Assembly: GCF_004348725.1 (NCBI RefSeq)
Contig: NZ_SMKR01000008.1
Location: 1-64,000 of the forward strand
Direction of reading: 5' to 3'
From: Kribbella turkmenica
Lineage (GTDB): Bacteria > Actinomycetota > Actinomycetes > Propionibacteriales > Kribbellaceae
DNA: 64,000 nt
Made by a program: the position numbers and the translations under genes. Below, one piece after another: positions 25,207 to 34,507 of the stretch. The notes under the pieces were generated by a model, which was not told the origin of the DNA, did not search any database, and saw only the letters and a program-made list of their open reading frames with translations. Every line of letters starts with the position of its first letter. Positions within the stretch are counted from its first letter, which is position 1.

Positions 25207-25992
25207 GTGAGCACCATGCTGGTGACTGGCGGGACCGGAACGCTCGGGCGACAGGTCGTGCCCTTGGTGCGGGCGGCCGGTTGGAAGGTCCGGGTGCTGA
25301 GCCGGCACGCGAAGGACCGCGGCGACGGGGTCGAGTACGTCGCGGCGGACCTGTTGCAGGATGACAGACTCGACGCCGCGGTGGCAGGTGTCGACGTGAT
25401 GATGCATCTGGCCGGCGGCCCCAAGGGCGACGACGTCGGAACGCGGAATCTGGTCCGGGCGGCGGAGCGGGCCGGGGTCAAGCACCTGGTGCACATCTCC
25501 GTGACCGCGGTGGACCAGTTGCCGCTCGGCTACTTCAAGGCGAAGCTCGGCGCCGAGCAGGCCGTACGGGCGTCGTCGGTGCCGTGGACCGTCGTCCGGG
25601 CGGCGCAGTTCCACGACTTCACGTTGAAGACCGTGCAGGCGATGGCGAAGCTGCCGGTGCTGCCCGTTCCCGGCGGGCTGCGGCTCCAGCCGGTGGACGC
25701 CCGCGACGTGGCCGAGCGGTTGGTCGAGCTCGCGCTGGGAGAGCCGGCCGGTCTGGTGCCGGACCTGGTCGGACCGAAGGTCTACAGCCTCGGCGAACTG
25801 GCCCGCGGCTACCTGCAGGCGACCGGCAAGCGCCGGCTGTCGATCCCGGTCCGGGTGCCCGGCAAGGCCGGCAAGGTGTACCGGGCCGGTGGCAACCTGA
25901 CGCTCAGCGGCGCCGACGTCGGCACCCGCACCTGGGAGGCCTTCCTGGCGGCGCAGACCGAGAGGGCTTCCGCCACGGCGCTCGAGAGGTGA
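25207..25992 (+). CDS. NmrA/SDR-type NAD(P)H-binding protein
   Basis: A 261-aa atypical short-chain dehydrogenase: [20 protein letters not shown] at the start is the NAD(P)-binding Rossmann motif, and [20 protein letters not shown] followed by [10 protein letters not shown] gives the YxxxK-like region. Close to the NmrA/DUF2867-like group of oxidoreductases. GTG 25207 is taken as the start because GGAGG is eight bases upstream. The LAL regulator begins 11 bases after its stop. Confidence 0.82.
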   Translation: MSTMLVTGGTGTLGRQVVPLVRAAGWKVRVLSRHAKDRGDGVEYVAADLLQDDRLDAAVAGVDVMMHLAGGPKGDDVGTRNLVRAAERAGVKHLVHISVTAVDQLPLGYFKAKLGAEQAVRASSVPWTVVRAAQFHDFTLKTVQAMAKLPVLPVPGGLRLQPVDARDVAERLVELALGEPAGLVPDLVGPKVYSLGELARGYLQATGKRRLSIPVRVPGKAGKVYRAGGNLTLSGADVGTRTWEAFLAAQTERASATALER

Positions 25993-26002
25993 TGCTTGCC
26001 TC

Positions 26003-28684
26003 ATGGCGATGGTGGGGCGCCGGGGGGAACTGCGAGCGCTGCGCAGGTGGGTGGACCAGGCTCGTGCGGGGCGCGGGCGGCTGGTCCTGTGCACCGGCGA
26101 GGCAGGAATCGGCAAGACCCGGCTGGCGCAAGAGGCCGCCGGTGTCGCCCTCGCGCAGGGAGCAGCCGTCGCCTGGGGCCGCTGCGTCGAGACCGACGGT
26201 GCGCCGGCCTACTGGCCGTGGCGGCAGGTACTGCGCTCCCTCGACCTCGACGCTGACCGGGTGCTCGCCGGCGACGACCGCTTCACGCTCTTCGAGGAAG
26301 TCACCGACCAGGTACGCCGGGCAGCCGGCGACCGTGGCCTGGTCGTCGTCCTGGACGACGTCCACCGTGGTGACGACCCGTCCCTCCTGGTCCTGCGCCA
26401 CCTCGCCGGTCACCTCACCACCCTGCCGGTCCTGATCCTCGCCACCGCCCGCGACACCACCCGCCTGGGCGACCTGTCCGCGGCCGAACGCCTCGAACTG
26501 CCCGCCCTGACCGCGGCGCAGGTCGCCGAACAGTTGTCATTAGCAACCAATGATCCGGGGCTGACGGCAACCGTCCACGACGTCACCGGCGGCAATCCGC
26601 TGTTCGTCCGTGAACTGACCCGGGCGATCGCCGACGGATCCTGGCGGCCCGACCAGCCGCCGCCGCGCTCGGTCCGGGACATCGTCCGCGGCCGGCTCGA
26701 CCGGGCCTCGGACGGCTGCCGCCGGCTGGTCCAGGCGGCGGCGATCGTCGGCCGCGACTTCCGCCTCCGGACGGTGGCCGCAACGCTGGACCGATCGGTC
26801 GAGGACTGCCTGCCCCTGGTGGACGAGGCGGCCGACCTGGGCTTCGTCGAGCGTGTCGAGGACTTCCGGTTCGTGCACGCGCTCACCCGGGACGCCGTCG
26901 AAGCCTCGCTGACGACGGCGGAGCGGACCAGACTCCATCAGGCGGTGGCGACCGCGCTCGAGGACGAGCCGGACGAGCAACTGGCCACGATCGCCGGTCA
27001 CCACGCGTTCCTCGCGCAGCACGGCGACGGTACGACGGCCCGGACGTGGATGGTCCGGGCTGCCGAGGACGCCGTCCGGCGACTGGCGTACGAGGAAGGG
27101 GTCCGGCTGTACCGGCAGGCGCTGACGACACGGCCGATCGCCGCGCGGGAGTGGTGCGAGATCTCGATCGCGCTGGGCAGGGCGGCGTACCTGGCGGGAG
27201 ATCTGCACGGATGTTGTGCCGCGGCCGTCGAGGCGGCCGCGGCGGCGCAGAGTCCCGGGCAGGCGGCCGAGGCGGCGCTGATCCTCGAGGCGATGCCCGA
27301 CCCGACGATCAACGCGACGGCGAAGCGTCTGTGTGAAGACGCGCTTGCCCAGGAGCTCGAACCCGCGCTGCGCGCGCGATTGCTCGCCTTGCGCAGCCAT
27401 CTCGCCTTCTACGACGGGGAACAGTCGAGGCTGGACGCACTCAGTTCCGAGGCGCTGACACTGGCGCGGGACTCAGCGGACGACCGCGCCCTCGCTGACG
27501 CCCTGCGGGCTCGGCAGGAGGCTTGTCCGGGCCCCGCCGGTCGCGCCGAGCGGCTGGAGCTCGCCGCCGAGATGCTGGAGCTCGCCAGGCGGACCAGCGA
27601 TCCGCGCGCGGAGATGTGGGGCGAGATCTGGCGGCTCGACGCACTGATCGAGAGCGGTCGCCTGGCTGCGGCGGCCGAGGAACTTCCCCGCCTCCACGTC
27701 GCCGTCGACCGGCTCGGCGGACCGGTCGCCGCCTGGCACCACGACCGGATCGCCGCCTGTGTCGCCCAGGCCCGCGGCCTGTACGCCGAGGCCGCGGCGC
27801 TCGGCCGGCGCGGATTCGACCGGATGCGGCCGATCGAGCAGGCACCGGCGACCGGGGCGTACTTCGCGCTGCAGCTCGCCCTGGCCGGACATGCCGGCGT
27901 CACCGACGAGATGCGGCAGTTCGCCGAGCAGCCGTTCCAGCCACCGCCGCGGTTCGTCACGCTGTCGCTGCTGTCCCGGGCCCAGCTGCAGCTCTGTACG
28001 AACTCACCCGAGCTCGCGGCGGCGTCGTACCGGCAGGCGGGTCCGATCGACTCGTGGTCGTTGCCGGCGTTCTTCGTGCTGCCGGCCTATGTCTACGCGG
28101 CCCTGGCGTGCTGCGGCCTCGGCCGGTACGACGACCTCGCCGTCCTGCTGGAACGGCTGCAACCGTTCCGTGGAGAGCATGCCGTCGGCAACGGTGTCGC
28201 CTACATGGGCCCGGCCGAGCTGGCGATCGGCCGGACCGCGGCGGCGCTTGGCCGGCTGGACACTGCGGTCGAGGACCTGTCGACGGCGGTCGGCCAGGCC
28301 GAGAGCGCCGGAGCTACCGGATTCGTCGCCGAGGCGCAGTATCACCTGGCCTGCACTCTGTTCACCCGCGACCGACCGGGTGACCGCGACCGGGCCGGAC
28401 CGCTCGCGACCGAGGCCGCGCGGTTGGCCGACGCCCTCGGCATGACCGCGTACACCGAACGCACAGGCCTGCTGGCGGCCCGGTTGAACGGCGGCGAGAC
28501 GCACGGGTTGAGCACCCGCGAACTGGAGGTCGCCGGGCTGGTCGCCGAAGGACTGACCAACCGGCAGATCGCCGGCCGGCTGGTGATCTCGGAGCGCACC
28601 GCGCAGAACCACGTCCAGCACATCCTCACCAAGCTCGGCTTCACCACCCGCAGCCAGATCGCGGCCTGGTCCAGTCGCCGATGA
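26003..28684 (+). CDS. LAL-type (large ATP-binding LuxR) transcriptional regulator
   Basis: An 893-aa regulator. An N-terminal AAA domain carries Walker [10 protein letters not shown] at 32-40 and Walker [10 protein letters not shown] at 113-121. A long helical TPR-like middle follows ([19 protein letters not shown], many Ala-rich repeats). A C-terminal LuxR HTH ends the protein: [40 protein letters not shown]. Such proteins act as ATP-dependent activators of catabolic or biosynthetic genes. It follows the SDR gene by 11 bp and may be co-transcribed. Confidence 0.9.
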   Translation: MAMVGRRGELRALRRWVDQARAGRGRLVLCTGEAGIGKTRLAQEAAGVALAQGAAVAWGRCVETDGAPAYWPWRQVLRSLDLDADRVLAGDDRFTLFEEVTDQVRRAAGDRGLVVVLDDVHRGDDPSLLVLRHLAGHLTTLPVLILATARDTTRLGDLSAAERLELPALTAAQVAEQLSLATNDPGLTATVHDVTGGNPLFVRELTRAIADGSWRPDQPPPRSVRDIVRGRLDRASDGCRRLVQAAAIVGRDFRLRTVAATLDRSVEDCLPLVDEAADLGFVERVEDFRFVHALTRDAVEASLTTAERTRLHQAVATALEDEPDEQLATIAGHHAFLAQHGDGTTARTWMVRAAEDAVRRLAYEEGVRLYRQALTTRPIAAREWCEISIALGRAAYLAGDLHGCCAAAVEAAAAAQSPGQAAEAALILEAMPDPTINATAKRLCEDALAQELEPALRARLLALRSHLAFYDGEQSRLDALSSEALTLARDSADDRALADALRARQEACPGPAGRAERLELAAEMLELARRTSDPRAEMWGEIWRLDALIESGRLAAAAEELPRLHVAVDRLGGPVAAWHHDRIAACVAQARGLYAEAAALGRRGFDRMRPIEQAPATGAYFALQLALAGHAGVTDEMRQFAEQPFQPPPRFVTLSLLSRAQLQLCTNSPELAAASYRQAGPIDSWSLPAFFVLPAYVYAALACCGLGRYDDLAVLLERLQPFRGEHAVGNGVAYMGPAELAIGRTAAALGRLDTAVEDLSTAVGQAESAGATGFVAEAQYHLACTLFTRDRPGDRDRAGPLATEAARLADALGMTAYTERTGLLAARLNGGETHGLSTRELEVAGLVAEGLTNRQIAGRLVISERTAQNHVQHILTKLGFTTRSQIAAWSSRR

Positions 28685-28770
28685 GTACCCCGGATGAGTG
28701 ATCTGGCGGATTCCGGGTCGCCGCCCGATCCCTAGCGTGACGGCTGAAGGCACTCATCGAAGGAGGAATC

Positions 28771-29064
28771 ATGCAGTGGATCGCAGTCGCCACCCCGCCG
28801 TTCGCGGCGATCGAGCAGTTCGACCAGGTGCTGGACCAACTCGGCGAGACACAGGTCGAGGGCTTGCAGGCGCGGTACCTCGGGACGACGGCCGACGGGC
28901 TCCGCGTGGTCACGCTCTGGGAGACCAAGGAGCACGCCGACCGGTTCTTCGCCGACCGCCTCGGCCCGGTGCTGGCCAAGGTTCTCGGCCCTGAACCGGC
29001 CGGCCGGCCGGAGATCCTCGGCATCGAGGTCGCCCGGAGCTACACCCGCCAACCGGCCGGCTGA
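28771..29064 (+). CDS. Small protein, ABM/Dabb-like
   Basis: A 97-aa protein: MQWIAVATPPFAAIEQFDQV, GLQARYLGTTADGLRVVTLW, ETKEHADRFFADRLGPVLAK. The ferredoxin-like dimeric alpha-beta barrel pattern (strand, helix, RVVTLWETKEHADRF) is similar to antibiotic-monooxygenase-like small proteins. Function unknown. A strong GGAGG precedes the ATG. Its last codons overlap the convergent DUF3800 gene by 25 bp. Confidence 0.65.
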   Translation: MQWIAVATPPFAAIEQFDQVLDQLGETQVEGLQARYLGTTADGLRVVTLWETKEHADRFFADRLGPVLAKVLGPEPAGRPEILGIEVARSYTRQPAG

Positions 29065-29984
29065 TCACATCCGGTGGGCGGGTCGAGGGAGGGTGGCCCG
29101 CCCACCAGGTACGGCCGGAGCAAGCGGCTCGGTCGCTTGTGCAGCCGACGCGCGATACCGGCCAGCAGATCGGCCACCTGCACGCGCGGATCGTGTCGCG
29201 AGTCGACCTGAGTCACGGTCAGCAGCGGCGGGGGCGCCGGGAACGCTGCCCCGGCCAGGTACGTGCGCAGTCTGGCGAGCCGGTGCCGGGTCAGCGCACT
29301 CTGCTCGTCGTGCACGACCGCCACCGACCGGTGGCCGGCGCTCCAGAACAACGCGGTCTCGGCCAGTGCGGGCACCATCGGCTCGAGCGGGGGCGGAATC
29401 GCCGGATCGTCGTCGATCAACCGCAGCAGGACGGCTTCCACGTGTGCACGCGTCACCTCCCGCAGTGCGGGGACGCCGGCCGGCACCGTCTCGAAGAAGC
29501 GGTCGATCGATCCGTTGTCGAGCAGTTTGAGCCGCTTGGTCCGCGTCATCGCGACGAACGCGTCCAGGAACGCCGTCCGGCCCGGTGCCCGGTACACGTC
29601 GAGCGCGGCGGCGTAGTGATCGCGGTCCAGGCTGAGGCCGGCGCCGTACGACGGTTCGGCGACGAGCAACTCGATCACCCGGCGGGCGAGGTACCAGGTC
29701 TTGTCGATGACGTGGACGTGCGCCCGGCCGCATAGGGCGGTCAGGAACCACTCGAGCTCGAGCCGCTGCTCGGGCCGCAGCAGCAGGTTGGACTTGTACT
29801 CGGTGGATCCGCGGCGCCGCAACGACGACCGGAGGACGGCGACCACCTCGGCGGCCTCCGGTACGGCGAGATCCACGCCCGCGTGGGTGATCACCGGCGA
29901 TCCGGGGTCCAGGAGGTTGCTCCCGGAGAATCCCGACTCGTCACAGGCGATCTCGATCCACGCCCGCGTCGGCAGGGTGTGCAT
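29040..29984 (-). CDS. DUF3800-like protein
   Basis: A 314-aa protein with the DUF3800 hallmarks: IACDESGFSG near the N terminus and DPRVQVADLLAGIARR near the C terminus. The acidic residues DES and QxADLxAG form the predicted RNase-H-like active site in this family, but its function is unproven; some members lie in defence loci. ATG 29984 has GGAGC upstream. It stands alone here with no neighbouring nuclease or helicase gene. Confidence 0.75.
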   Translation of the reverse strand: MHTLPTRAWIEIACDESGFSGSNLLDPGSPVITHAGVDLAVPEAAEVVAVLRSSLRRRGSTEYKSNLLLRPEQRLELEWFLTALCGRAHVHVIDKTWYLARRVIELLVAEPSYGAGLSLDRDHYAAALDVYRAPGRTAFLDAFVAMTRTKRLKLLDNGSIDRFFETVPAGVPALREVTRAHVEAVLLRLIDDDPAIPPPLEPMVPALAETALFWSAGHRSVAVVHDEQSALTRHRLARLRTYLAGAAFPAPPPLLTVTQVDSRHDPRVQVADLLAGIARRLHKRPSRLLRPYLVGGPPSLDPPTGCDQPAGWRV

Positions 29985-30179
29985 GATGAGCTCCAAAGGC
30001 CGAAAGGGCTGCACGCTGACGAGGCCCGTCGGGGGTGACGGGCGTGATCCGGCGAGGTGTCGCGGACTCAGTGAGCGGCAGCGGCCTTCGGAGACATGCG
30101 TCCCATGATCGGCGATCCGGGGGCGGACGCACCAGGGATTTGTGGGCCACCGACCGGCCGCGGAACTGCCGGCGGCTCC

Positions 30180-30196
30180 GTCCCGCCTGGCGGGAC
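30180..30196. promoter_or_regulatory. Perfect 17-bp inverted repeat
   Basis: GTCCCGCCTGGCGGGAC has 8-bp arms about a single T. It lies about 98 bp upstream of the lyase start and could be an operator or short hairpin. The remainder of 29985-30179 shows no gene. Confidence 0.4.
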
Positions 30197-30213
30197 ATCA
30201 GGCCCGGTTCCTC

Positions 30214-30227
30214 GGTAAGCGCTTGCC
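30214..30227. promoter_or_regulatory. LacI-type operator candidate
   Basis: GGTAAGCGCTTGCC contains the AAGCGCTT palindrome typical of LacI/GalR-family operators. It lies 66 bp before the polysaccharide lyase start. The cognate regulator is not in the window. Confidence 0.5.
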
Positions 30228-30293
30228 CGACGGTAGTTGCCCGCCCAGACTGAGCGACACATTCCGGACCACCGCCCCGATCTGGAGGACAAC

Positions 30294-31724
30294 ATGCATC
30301 GCCGAACCTTCCTGACCACCGTCGGCGTCGGCCTCGCCACCACCGGCGTCGTCGTCCCACCCGCCCACTCGTCCGCCACCAACCGTGCCCGGGCCGTCCG
30401 GGCACGCACGCTCGACGAGCTCCGGCGCGCGATCGCGGCCGCCGGACCGGGTGACGAGATCGTGCTCGCCAACGGGACGTACGCCGTACCGGACGGCCGG
30501 ACGATCGCGATCCAGGGCAAGCGCGGTACCGCCGACGCACCGATCACCGTGCGCGCCGAGTCGATCGGCGGGGTGACGCTGACCGGCAGCCGAGGGTTCG
30601 TGTTCGGCGACTCGTCGTACGTGACGGTGAGCGGGTTCGACCTGCGGCAGCGGACGACGTTCGAGGTACCGACGAGCTGCCACCACGTCCGGATCAGCCG
30701 GAACGACTTCCAGCTGGCCGATGTCGAAGGGCTGCACTGGCTGATGATCCGCGGCGACCACGCGACCGTCGAACGCAACCACTTCCACGGCAGGTCCACC
30801 CTCGGCGTCTTCCTCGGCGTGGAGGGACCCAGGTCCGACACGATGGCGCGCGGCGTCCGGATCAGCCGGAACCACTTCTCCGACCACACCTTCGCCGGCG
30901 ACAACGGCGGCGAGCCGATCCGGCTCGGTCTGAGCGGCCGGTCGCTCAGCGACGCGGGCGCGATCGTCGAGTACAACCTGTTCGAACGCGTCGACGGCGA
31001 CCCGGAGGCGATCTCGGTGAAGTCGTCCGGCAACACCATCCGGTACAACACCATTCGCGACAGCCTCGGCGGGATCGTGCTGCGGCACGGCAACCGGTCC
31101 CGGGTCGAGGGCAACCACCTCCTTGCCGGAAGCAACGGAATCCGGATTTACGGCAACGACCATATGATCGTCAACAACTACCTCGAGCGGATCGGCGGCT
31201 CGGGGGTCGTGCTCGGCAGCGGGAACGTGCAGGACCACAAGCCCGAGGACTCGCCGGAGAGCCGCCGCGGCAACGACGCGCCGGACCGGGTGACGATCGC
31301 GCTGAACACGATCCTGTCCTGCGGTACGGCGATCAGCGGGGAGTCCCAGCGGACGCTGCCTCCCCGCGAGTGCACGATCGCCGACAACCTTCTGGTCGGC
31401 GACGCGGGCAGGGTCCTGGTGTCGATGCCGTACCTGCAGGGCATCAGCTGGTCCGGCAACCTCTGCTGGGGCGCCGCCGCCGACGGCAACATCCCCGGTG
31501 GGTTCAGCCGGAAGGACCCGCAGCTCACCACCGGCTCCGACGGCGTCCGTCGGCTCAGCTCCGGCAGCCCGGCGATCAACGCGGCGAGCAGGACCTATGC
31601 GAACGTCACCCGCGACGTCGACGGACACCCGCGCACCGGCCGGGCGGACGTCGGCGCCGACGAGTACAGCCCGTCCGCCCCGCTCAACCGCCCCCTCACC
31701 CCGGCGGACGTCGGGCCGCGATGA
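30294..31724 (+). CDS. PL6-family polysaccharide lyase (chondroitinase-B-like), Tat-exported
   Basis: A 476-aa right-handed beta-helix protein. An N-terminal twin-arginine signal (MHRRTFLTTVGVGLATTGVV) suggests Tat export. The parallel-coil repeats are obvious (HHVRISRNDFQ, ATVERNHFHG, VRISRNHFSDH, NTIRYNTIRDS). The PL6 catalytic pair appears as the Lys in SVKSSGNTIRYN and the Arg in GGIVLRHGNRSRVEGN. PL6 lyases cleave alginate or chondroitin/dermatan by beta elimination. GGAGG precedes the ATG. A LacI-type operator upstream fits carbohydrate control. Confidence 0.87.
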   Translation: MHRRTFLTTVGVGLATTGVVVPPAHSSATNRARAVRARTLDELRRAIAAAGPGDEIVLANGTYAVPDGRTIAIQGKRGTADAPITVRAESIGGVTLTGSRGFVFGDSSYVTVSGFDLRQRTTFEVPTSCHHVRISRNDFQLADVEGLHWLMIRGDHATVERNHFHGRSTLGVFLGVEGPRSDTMARGVRISRNHFSDHTFAGDNGGEPIRLGLSGRSLSDAGAIVEYNLFERVDGDPEAISVKSSGNTIRYNTIRDSLGGIVLRHGNRSRVEGNHLLAGSNGIRIYGNDHMIVNNYLERIGGSGVVLGSGNVQDHKPEDSPESRRGNDAPDRVTIALNTILSCGTAISGESQRTLPPRECTIADNLLVGDAGRVLVSMPYLQGISWSGNLCWGAAADGNIPGGFSRKDPQLTTGSDGVRRLSSGSPAINAASRTYANVTRDVDGHPRTGRADVGADEYSPSAPLNRPLTPADVGPR

Positions 31725-31782
31725 GTTTTCCCCGGCCCGCTCGTCTCATCCTGGGTAAGGTCGAGCGAGCCGGAGGTTTCTG

Positions 31783-32325
31783 ATGGCGAAAGTGCTGTAC
31801 TCGGTGACGATGTCGGTGGACGGGTTCATCACCGGACCGGACGGCGACATGCAGTGGATGCGGCCGTACCTGGGCCCGAACCCGGAGATCGAGGAGCTGG
31901 TCCCGCGGATCGGGTCGCTGCTGATCGGCCGCCGGTCGCACGACGGCGACGACCCGCACAAGGGCGACGAAGGCGAGGGCAAGGCGTTCGGCGGCGGCTG
32001 GGACGGACCGATGTTCGTGGTCACCCACCGCCCGCCGACGGATCCCGAACCTGGAGTCACGTACGTCGACGACTTCGCCGAGGCGCTCGCGCTGGCGAAG
32101 GAGGCGGCCGGTGACAACTACGTCAACGTGATCGGCGCCAGCATCGCCAAGCAGTGCGTCGAAGCGGGCCAGCTCGACGAGGTCCTGCTCTGCTACGCAC
32201 CGGTCATGCTCGGCGACGGCACCAGGCTCTTCGATCATCCGGGCGGCCGCACGGTCCGCCTCGAGCGCTTGAGCCTGACGGAGAACCCGCTGGCCTCGAA
32301 CCTGCGGTTCGCGGTCACCCGTTAG
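31783..32325 (+). CDS. RibD-C / dihydrofolate-reductase-like reductase
   Basis: A 180-aa reductase-fold protein: VLYSVTMSVDGFITGPDGDM at the start, GSLLIGRRSH, GPMFVVTHRPP, and YVNVIGASIAKQCVEAGQLD followed by EVLLCYAPVMLGDGTRLF. Same family as the protein at 20366 but a separate subgroup. Substrate unknown. The final four bases overlap the convergent YciI-like gene. Confidence 0.83.
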   Translation: MAKVLYSVTMSVDGFITGPDGDMQWMRPYLGPNPEIEELVPRIGSLLIGRRSHDGDDPHKGDEGEGKAFGGGWDGPMFVVTHRPPTDPEPGVTYVDDFAEALALAKEAAGDNYVNVIGASIAKQCVEAGQLDEVLLCYAPVMLGDGTRLFDHPGGRTVRLERLSLTENPLASNLRFAVTR

Positions 32326-32636
32326 AGATCGAACGCGGTCGTGCGCATGACCGCGCGGATCTCCACCGATCGGCCGGGCGTGCGGGTGTCCGGGAGGAGG
32401 TACGCCAGCTCGATCGCGCGGGCCGGCGTTTCCACGTCGATCAGGTAGTAGGCGTCGATCGGGGTTGCGCGGACACGGCCGGGAACCGTGACCGCCAGCT
32501 CCGGATCGGCCAGCAGCTCACCGCCGACCAGCTCGCCGGCCTCGTGGGCCGTGTGCTCGAACACGTCGCGGCTCAGGTCGGCGTACGGTTCGCCCCGGCC
32601 GGTGTCGTCACCCTGCAGGATCAGCAAGAACTTCAT
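32322..32636 (-). CDS. YciI-like protein
   Basis: A 104-aa YCII-type protein: MKFLLILQGDDTGRGEPYAD, GELVGGELLADPELAVTV, AYYLIDVETPARAIELAYLL. The shape matches actinobacterial YCII proteins often paired with ECF sigma factors. Catalytic activity unproven. A GAGGAG site precedes the ATG. Confidence 0.8.
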   Translation of the reverse strand: MKFLLILQGDDTGRGEPYADLSRDVFEHTAHEAGELVGGELLADPELAVTVPGRVRATPIDAYYLIDVETPARAIELAYLLPDTRTPGRSVEIRAVMRTTAFDL

Positions 32637-32695
32637 GGCGCGCTCCTCTCACTGGTACGACGGAGCAAGGGCCGTGGTTTTGACATGGTGAGCGA

Positions 32696-32968
32696 ATGTT
32701 CGCGCGAACCGAGCGGCTGGGCCTGCGCCGCTTCACCGTCGCGGATGCCGAGGAGATCAGCCAGCACGAGAACCTCAGGCAGCCCGAGGCCGGGTTCACG
32801 GGGTCACCGGCGTTCCAAGACGAGGGAAACGCGACCGAGGCCGTCCGCGGGCTCCTCGAACGCGTCGGCTTCCGCCGGGAGGGGCTGCGGCCGGCCACCT
32901 CGTGGTTCAGGGGCGAGTGGACCGACGACCTTCTGTCCGGCCGGCGCCGCACCGACTACCTCAGCTGA
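32696..32968 (+). pseudogene. GNAT acetyltransferase with internal deletions
   Basis: The 90-codon frame starts as a RimJ-type GNAT (RTERLGLRRFTVADAEEISQ) and ends as one (LERVGFRREGLRPATSWFRG, EWTDDLL), but the acetyl-CoA site is gone: only EGNATEAVRGLL of the central helix remains, joined directly to the C-terminal ERVGFRREG. Full-length members are about 170 aa, so roughly 80 residues are lost in frame. A functional enzyme is unlikely. Its 3' end overlaps the convergent methyltransferase by 8 bp. Confidence 0.7.
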
Positions 32969-33728
32969 CCGCCTTCGCGGCCCACGCTCTCGCCGTCAGC
33001 CGGATCGAGCCGTCAGCCTCGATCGGCAGCCGTGCCCGGACCGCCTCCCGCAGGACCTCCTGATCCGGCTCGGGCAGGCTGCGCAGGTACGCCGGCGCGA
33101 CCCCCTGCCCGCCGAGGAACGGCCCCCAGTAGTCGTCGAACGAGGCGAACTCCGTCGGTACGACGATCTCGCGCGTGCCGGCCGCGGTGAATCCGGCCTC
33201 GGCGAACAGCTCCTCGAGACCCTCCGCCGTGCAGAACGCGAACCGCCTTCCCTCGTCGTGCTCGCGGTCCTGCGGCCGCACCTCGATCATCGCGTCGAAG
33301 AAGTGCCGCATCAGGTGCATGCCGTCGGCGTAGTCCCAGACGTAGACCGCGACCGTCGAACCGATCTCACGCATCCGGCGCAGCGCCTCGACCCGTTCCG
33401 GGACGAAGTTGAGCACCAGGCCGGCGACGACCGCGTCGTACGGGCCGTCCGGAAGCTCGGCCGCGGACCTGACCTCGAAGCTCGCGCGGTCGTCGTCGAC
33501 CGTCCGGCGGGCGTAGCCCACGAACCCCTCCGACGGGTCCACACCGAGCACCGACGCCGGGTCCGCCGTACGCAGGATCGTGCTGGTCAGAGCACCCGTA
33601 CCGCAGCCGACGTCGAGCCAGCGCAGACCGGGCGGCCGGTCCAGCCAGCCGACGAACTCCGCCGCGACCAGCCGGCTCCACCGCCCCACGTACGACTCGT
33701 AGATCTCACCGGTCGACCATTCGCTCAT
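32961..33728 (-). CDS. Class I SAM-dependent methyltransferase
   Basis: A 255-aa methyltransferase: WSTGEIYESYVGRWSRLVAA near the start, motif I LRWLDVGCGTGALTSTIL, VLGVDPSEGFVGYAR, then YDAVVAGLVLNFVPE and AVYVWDYADGMHLMRHFFDA. It resembles UbiE/methyltransferase_11-type proteins; the substrate is unknown. Confidence 0.85.
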   Translation of the reverse strand: MSEWSTGEIYESYVGRWSRLVAAEFVGWLDRPPGLRWLDVGCGTGALTSTILRTADPASVLGVDPSEGFVGYARRTVDDDRASFEVRSAAELPDGPYDAVVAGLVLNFVPERVEALRRMREIGSTVAVYVWDYADGMHLMRHFFDAMIEVRPQDREHDEGRRFAFCTAEGLEELFAEAGFTAAGTREIVVPTEFASFDDYWGPFLGGQGVAPAYLRSLPEPDQEVLREAVRARLPIEADGSIRLTARAWAAKAVS

Positions 33729-33737
33729 GCCCGCAGA

Positions 33738-33845
33738 CTAGACGTGAGTGGGCAGGAAGACACCTGTCAGTTCCTCGGCCGTCCGCCACAGCCGGGCGTT
33801 GGCCTCGGGGTCCAGGGAGCGCTTGGGCGGGTCGGCGTCGAGATC
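33738..33845 (-). pseudogene. 3' remnant of an SDR oxidoreductase
   Basis: The minus strand ends PPKRSLDPEANARLWRTAEE then LTGVFLPTHV and a stop at 33738. This is the typical tail of classical SDR oxidoreductases (LWxxSEELTGV). There is no upstream body; the sequence runs into a TetR tail on the other strand. Confidence 0.55.
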
Positions 33846-34049
33846 GCCTCCCGCTTCATCTCCAACGCCAGCATGCTCGCCGGCGCCATCTGGACCCACT
33901 CACACCCCACCCCCGCCATCCAGGCCGCCTACGAAGCCGACCCCACGCTCACCGCCATCCGGCTCGACTTCGAACCCTCCTTCCGCGACTCCCTCACCAC
34001 CCTCCTCCACGGGCTTCTCCCGCGCCGAAATCAGACCTGCTTGGTGTAG
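33826..34049 (+). pseudogene. 3' remnant of a TetR-family regulator
   Basis: The plus strand reads GVEIASRFISNASMLAGAIW, THSHPTPAIQAAYEADPTLT, LDFEPSFRDSLTTLLHGLLP and a stop at 34047. This matches the ligand-domain end of a TetR regulator without its HTH. It overlaps the SDR remnant head to head, consistent with a deletion that removed the middle of an SDR/tetR pair. Confidence 0.55.
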
Positions 34050-34507
34050 CGGTGGCAGGGGACCGGGAGGGTGCCGTGGTCGGCGGAGGCCGGGTAGTCG
34101 AAGGCGCCGGTGTCGGTCCAGCCGCTGCGTTCGTAGAAGCGGCGGGCCCGGGCGTTGCCGGTGGCGACCGCGAGCCAGGCCTCGGCGTGGCCGTTCGCCT
34201 TCACCTGGCGCTCGGCCTCGGCGAGGAGCACGCCGGCGATCCCAGAGCCACGGTGGTCGCGGGAGACATACACCTGCTCGACCTCGTCCCCGACCACCAT
34301 CACGAAGCCGGCAACCTCGTCACCGACGACCGCCACGGTGGTGTCGCCGACGCGCTCGGCGGCCCGGGTCCAGAACGACTCCTTGGTCCGGATCGCGACC
34401 AGTTCGTCCGGCACGTGACCGAGGTGCCCGTCGCCCCACCCGGCGTACCAGATGGCGGCGACGGCCTCGGCGTCCGCGGGCACGGCTGGGCGGGAGGAAG
34501 CTGTCAT
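34031..34507 (-). CDS. GNAT-family N-acetyltransferase
   Basis: A 158-aa acetyltransferase with an intact acetyl-CoA motif: VEQVYVSRDHRGSGIAGVLL then AEAERQVKANG, and NARARRFYERSGWTDTG as motif B. Substrate unknown. The ATG at 34507 overlaps the doxX stop by four bases, so it is the third gene of an ECF41-doxX-GNAT operon. Its 3' end overlaps the TetR remnant by 19 bp. Confidence 0.85.
   Translation of the reverse strand: MTASSRPAVPADAEAVAAIWYAGWGDGHLGHVPDELVAIRTKESFWTRAAERVGDTTVAVVGDEVAGFVMVVGDEVEQVYVSRDHRGSGIAGVLLAEAERQVKANGHAEAWLAVATGNARARRFYERSGWTDTGAFDYPASADHGTLPVPCHRYTKQV

Noticed and set aside
30068-31628. Minus-strand open frames opposite the PL6 lyase
   Set aside because: Antisense shadows of a strong plus-strand gene; no motif.
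32154-34049. 631-codon plus-strand open frame
   Set aside because: Runs antisense through two real genes; only its last 70 codons are real, as the TetR remnant.
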